A DNA stretch of 37,070 nt from Candidatus Electrothrix gigas (GTDB lineage: Bacteria > Desulfobacterota > Desulfobulbia > Desulfobulbales > Desulfobulbaceae): contig QYLO01000032.1 in NCBI GenBank assembly GCA_022766165.1, positions 1 to 37,070 of the forward strand, written 5' to 3'. Of this stretch, positions 35,501-37,070 are shown in pieces (within the stretch, counting starts at the first letter, position 1; each line of letters starts with the position of its first letter). Under the pieces are notes generated by a model, which was given only the letters and a program-made list of their open reading frames with translations, had not been told where the DNA came from and searched no databases. Made by a program: the position numbers and the translations under genes.

Positions 35501-35678
35501 TGGGAAAGGTCTTGTCCAAACGGGCCATGACCCCGCCGATGGCCCCGGATTTTTCCACCAGATAGACCTTATAGCCCAGTTCAGTGAGATCAAGGGCAGT
35601 CTGAACACCGGCCACACCGCCGCCGATCACCATGACGGCTCCGCTGATTTTGGCGGCTGTTTGTGCAATTACAGTCAT
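32598..35678 (-). CDS. hdrA: HdrA-like FAD/iron-sulfur protein, large double form
   Basis: This 1026-residue protein is of the heterodisulfide reductase subunit A family, which uses FAD and Fe-S clusters for electron transfer or bifurcation. In order: a first flavin Rossmann motif VIGGGVAG (17-24); the HdrA insert with PTNDCSLC (59-66); ferredoxin-like CTGCGQCTLYC (115-125) and CGLCAVAC (170-177); Cys-rich SRDETCGNNYCSSVCC (263-278); CHCGIN (466-471); a second flavin motif VVGGGFAG (603-610) and a second Cys-rich block near 763-768; and two C-terminal 4Fe-4S motifs, CIGCGACESFC and CKGCGVCAARC. The second half looks like a partial duplicate of the first. No HdrB, HdrC, MvhD or Flox gene adjoins. 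Codon use is much more GC-rich than its neighbours. AAGGAG precedes the ATG. Confidence 0.9.
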   Translation of the reverse strand: MTVIAQTAAKISGAVMVIGGGVAGVQTALDLTELGYKVYLVEKSGAIGGVMARLDKTFPTNDCSLCILAPKLVEAGRDPNIEILTLSELVDLQGEPGRFTATIKKQPRYIDEEVCTGCGQCTLYCLKQIGNDFNEDMEVNHAAHIDYSQAVPTSYYIDAKACLKLNHDSCGLCAVACQANAIRFDDTEKTLEIPVGAVILAPGFGRVSDEVMAKYGLGKFQDVVTAFEHERLMCASGPTGGEILRISDRKHPKKIAFLQCIGSRDETCGNNYCSSVCCMYAIKQATLAREHDPNCEITLFYMDVRTHGKGFDAARQRAVEEGNFRVIYARPPRVEDVFGGGLLLTWATEDGKHHYEKFDMVVLSQGLEAPEEADKLAQAAGIDLNEYLFAETDTYTPLETSRPGVYVIGAFQGPKDIPDSVTQGGGSAALCAGQLAAARGSETVKATFPEERDISQEEPRIGVFVCHCGINIGGVVNVPEVAEYARTLPNVAYSSANMYSCSQDAQRVLTETIQEHKLNRLVVAACTPRTHEPLFQATLREAGLNRSLFEMANIRDQCSWVHIHEPERATEKAKDAVRMAVAKACHLTALEELQLPVTPAALVVGGGFAGMTAALAIADQGFAVDLVERGQYLGGKALLLTADRHGKNPRQAVQAVIERVHSHSKITVHTEAQVTACSGYVGNFTTTVESKGASEIINHGVTVLATGGNPYQPTQYCYGQSPKIVTQLDLEKRLVAKQDNLKTAKQAVMIQCVGSRDEDLTYCSRVCCGQALKNALRLKTLQPEMQIVVLYRDMRSYGFLEDDYRKARRLGVIFTRYSLERKPEVSVEGDAVQVRYFDPLLGEELEIEADLLALSTGIVPEDPTALAKMLKVPVTAEKFFLEAHVKLQPVDLPVDGTYVCGLAHSPRSMDETVAQAQAAAGRACQPLAKGSVTPAPIVSQINAELCIGCGACESFCPYKAIDIYKDDKGKRKARTITASCKGCGVCAARCPTLAIDMGRFTMNGIMAQIHAFGEELSEVRPSAVNA

Positions 35679-35700
35679 GAAGAACTCCTTCGTGTACGTA

Positions 35701-35929
35701 TCGGCATGGCTCCCTTGCCATGAGCAGAGGGCATAGGTACCCTGTGCATGGTGAGGCTGTCATGCCGAAAAAATGAATCAATGGTTCAGACGGCCCTTGT
35801 CCGTCTGATCTATCGTAGAAGGATACATCGACCGAAGCGGTCGAAAGAAATCAGGAGAGGAGGCAAGCCGCTGAACATACTTGCCGACCCGGACCGGGTC
35901 GGATGCCGTTACGGCAGCTTCATGTGAAG
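35701..35929. repeat. Array of perfect stem-loops upstream of hdrA
   Basis: A 68-bp outer palindrome, TCGGCATG (35701-35708) with CATGCCGA (35761-35768), encloses CATGGC/GCCATG (35705-35722). It is followed by TCAGACGG/CCGTCTGA (35786-35808), TCGACCG/CGGTCGA (35828-35844), CCGACCC/GGGTCGG (35884-35902), TGCCG/CGGCA (35904-35916), and CTTC/GAAG (35918-35929). All stems are perfect and each differs in sequence. On the minus strand they occupy the upstream or leader region of hdrA, which starts at 35678. The rest of 35679-36053 holds no gene. Confidence 0.7.
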
Positions 35930-36053
35930 TGATGAGTTATCAACATGGAATATTCTTGTTGGTTAATGGATAAGTACTGGCGGAATAATAATGGAATATG
36001 AGGGGAATTGCAAGAGGGAAAGGGAACTCCGGCCTTTACATCCGCCTGCTGCC

Positions 36054-36161
36054 TTAAGCCACAGCCAATTTGCAGCCAAGGGCCTTGAGCACTTTGCTGA
36101 CGGTGGCAAATTGCGGTTTGCCTCCATCGGCCAGAGATTTGTAGAGGCTTGCCCTTGTGAC
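36054..36161 (-). pseudogene. C-terminal remnant of HI1420-type addiction-module antitoxin
   Basis: The minus strand reads VTRASLYKSLADGGKPQFA then TVSKVLKALGCKLAVA and a stop, 35 residues. This matches the end of the putative addiction-module antidote family (HI1420/HigA-like), whose helix-turn-helix carries G-x-(S/T)R-x-SLY-x-x-L...G-x-P-x-(F/L)AT-x-x-KVL-x-ALG. A stop lies immediately before Val, so the N-terminal two-thirds are missing. It ends 21 bp from the transposase reading frame, so IS insertion probably cut the gene. Confidence 0.65.
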
Positions 36162-36182
36162 TCACATTGAGCGGGTGCAGTT

Positions 36183-36899
36183 TTATGAAATTTGATATAT
36201 ATTAGCCACAGCATCACCAAAGAGTAATAGTATTCGTTGTTTCAGCTTGGTAATACCGTCAAAAACATATTTAACCCGGTTTCCAACAGTGATTTTGATA
36301 CGACTGATTCCGCCCATTAACTGAAAAATCCAGCGCAAAGTAGGTGTCTGAGTAGGTTGGTTAATTTGATTAGGAACGGTTTCCTGCTGTTCAGCTAACC
36401 GATTACGCATTCGTCTTTCTGCTATCCCGTAAACTAACAGTGAAAGCACCATGACCATAAGTAATGCAGAAATTCGAGACGGTTTTTTTAAAAATAAGGA
36501 GGAAGCAAAAAATAAAGGATCCTTCAGAAAACGGAACCCTTGTTCCGCATGGTTTTGTTCCTTATAGGCATAGAGAACTTCCTGTACAGACAGATGTTCT
36601 TCATGGATATTAGTGCCTATGATATAACATGCAGCTACTTTTTGTAGTCGATCCACTTTGTCGCTGTCAAGCTGTGCTGCTAAAACTATCTGATAATCAA
36701 TTGCGACAGGTTGTTCACCTTTTTTCGGACGTCCTTTCCCTTTGTACTGTTTATGTTCTATGATTTCATACGATGATAGGCTGTGGGTCTTCCATTTGCT
36801 GGCTAATTTTTCGCCTGCTTTGATTGCATCTTCTGCGCAGTGGAAGCGAGCTGCTTGTACTCGATGATCCAGTTTTTTTATTTTGACACATTTTCCTTA
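36183..36899 (-). pseudogene. IS1634-like (IS4 superfamily) transposase, 5'-broken
   Basis: An open frame of about 238 codons runs on the minus strand from a stop at 36899 to the stop at 36183. It contains the DDE-superfamily C-terminal signature YKEQNHAEQGFRFLKDP with the catalytic Glu, then LLMVMVLSLLVYGIAERRMR, characteristic of IS1634-type transposases, and the end TPTLRWIFQLMGGI. Upstream residues AARFHCAEDAIKAGEKLASKW and a KGKGRPKKGEQPVAIDYQI segment also fit the family's middle region. Full IS1634 transposases have more than 500 residues; the N-terminal part is out of frame beyond 36899 or lies outside the window. The 171 bases from 36900 to the window edge have no continuous matching frame, so the copy is likely dead. 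The exact IS ends are not visible. Confidence 0.75.
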
Positions 36900-37070
36900 A
36901 ATTGTATTTTAAATCATAGTAACTTAATCACCCGGCAGCTCTATATTGCAATGATGGACTTGCTTCCAATTGACCAAGATCTCTGCCTACCATGTGCTTT
37001 TTCGAGGGAGCCAAAGAAATGACGGATTCTTTTACCTTGGAAGCAAGCTGTTCGAGTGTTTGAGCTGGAT

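Noticed and set aside
32598..35678. Possible selenocysteine in HdrA
   Set aside because: All expected Cys positions are encoded by Cys codons, and no in-frame TGA interrupts the gene.
34584..35723. 379-codon open frame on the plus strand opposite hdrA
   Set aside because: It is the antisense of a GC-rich gene with strong Fe-S and flavin motifs; such shadows are expected at high GC3. Its product has no recognisable motif and no ribosome-binding site.
1..37070. CRISPR array
   Set aside because: No series of direct repeats with unique spacers was seen; the only regular tandem repeat is the three-unit 23-bp array without spacers.

Overview
The window looks like a chromosomal segment of a Desulfobacterota (delta-proteobacterial) sulfate reducer or sulfur oxidiser, most likely order Desulfobulbales. 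A cable-bacterium relative is possible but not proven. The reasons are the style of the proteins, a very large HdrA-type flavin/iron-sulfur protein, a PrpE-type acyl-CoA synthetase, a bd-oxidase-like protein fused to a c-type cytochrome, and many short extragenic palindromes. Base composition is moderate, except for the clearly GC-rich hdrA gene. No database search was possible; names rest on motifs, length and context.

Layout. 188-3502 (minus): a tight unit of an unknown alpha-helical protein, an Rpn/PD-(D/E)XK nuclease and pyrF, the last two overlapping by four bases; a family 2 glycosyltransferase lies upstream. 4802-6477 (plus): adk and purC, separated by a 67-bp palindromic element. 6560-6628: three 23-bp tandem repeats. 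6761-10148 (minus): the cytochrome bd-like/cytochrome c fusion and a propionyl-CoA synthetase. 10275-10448: a decayed TnpB remnant. 10449-12598 (minus): a methyltransferase, prmA and a Nudix hydrolase. 12673-13106: tRNA-Arg(UCG) followed by gene debris, including the tail of a HigB/Gp49-like toxin. 13256-16309 (plus): a six-MCE-domain PqiB/LetB-like lipid transport protein and a ferredoxin-NADP reductase-like flavoprotein. 16348-18268 (minus): a MurE-like ligase without its N-terminal domain and a secreted thermonuclease.

18569-29224 (plus) is the classical translation/RNA cluster: promoter, tRNA-Gly(CCC), an intrinsic terminator, then rimP, nusA, rnpM, infB, rbfA, nrnA, truB, rpsO, a terminator, and pnp. 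These genes serve ribosome maturation, transcription elongation, translation initiation, tRNA modification and RNA decay, and many are spaced by a few bases or overlap. Convergent to it is a receiver-DUF4388-roadblock regulator (29316-30779). serA follows (31296-32498) behind a leader with two strong hairpins.

32598-35678 (minus) is a 1026-residue HdrA with two flavin domains and several Fe-S motifs, standing alone and preceded by a dense array of perfect small stem-loops. The right end (36054-36899) holds the C-terminal remnant of a HI1420-type antitoxin next to a broken IS1634-like transposase.

I saw no CRISPR array, prophage or recognisable defence island. The most notable items are the bd-oxidase/cytochrome c fusion, the GC-rich orphan hdrA with its stem-loop array, the truncated MurE-like ligase, the six-MCE transporter and the several decayed mobile or toxin-antitoxin fragments.
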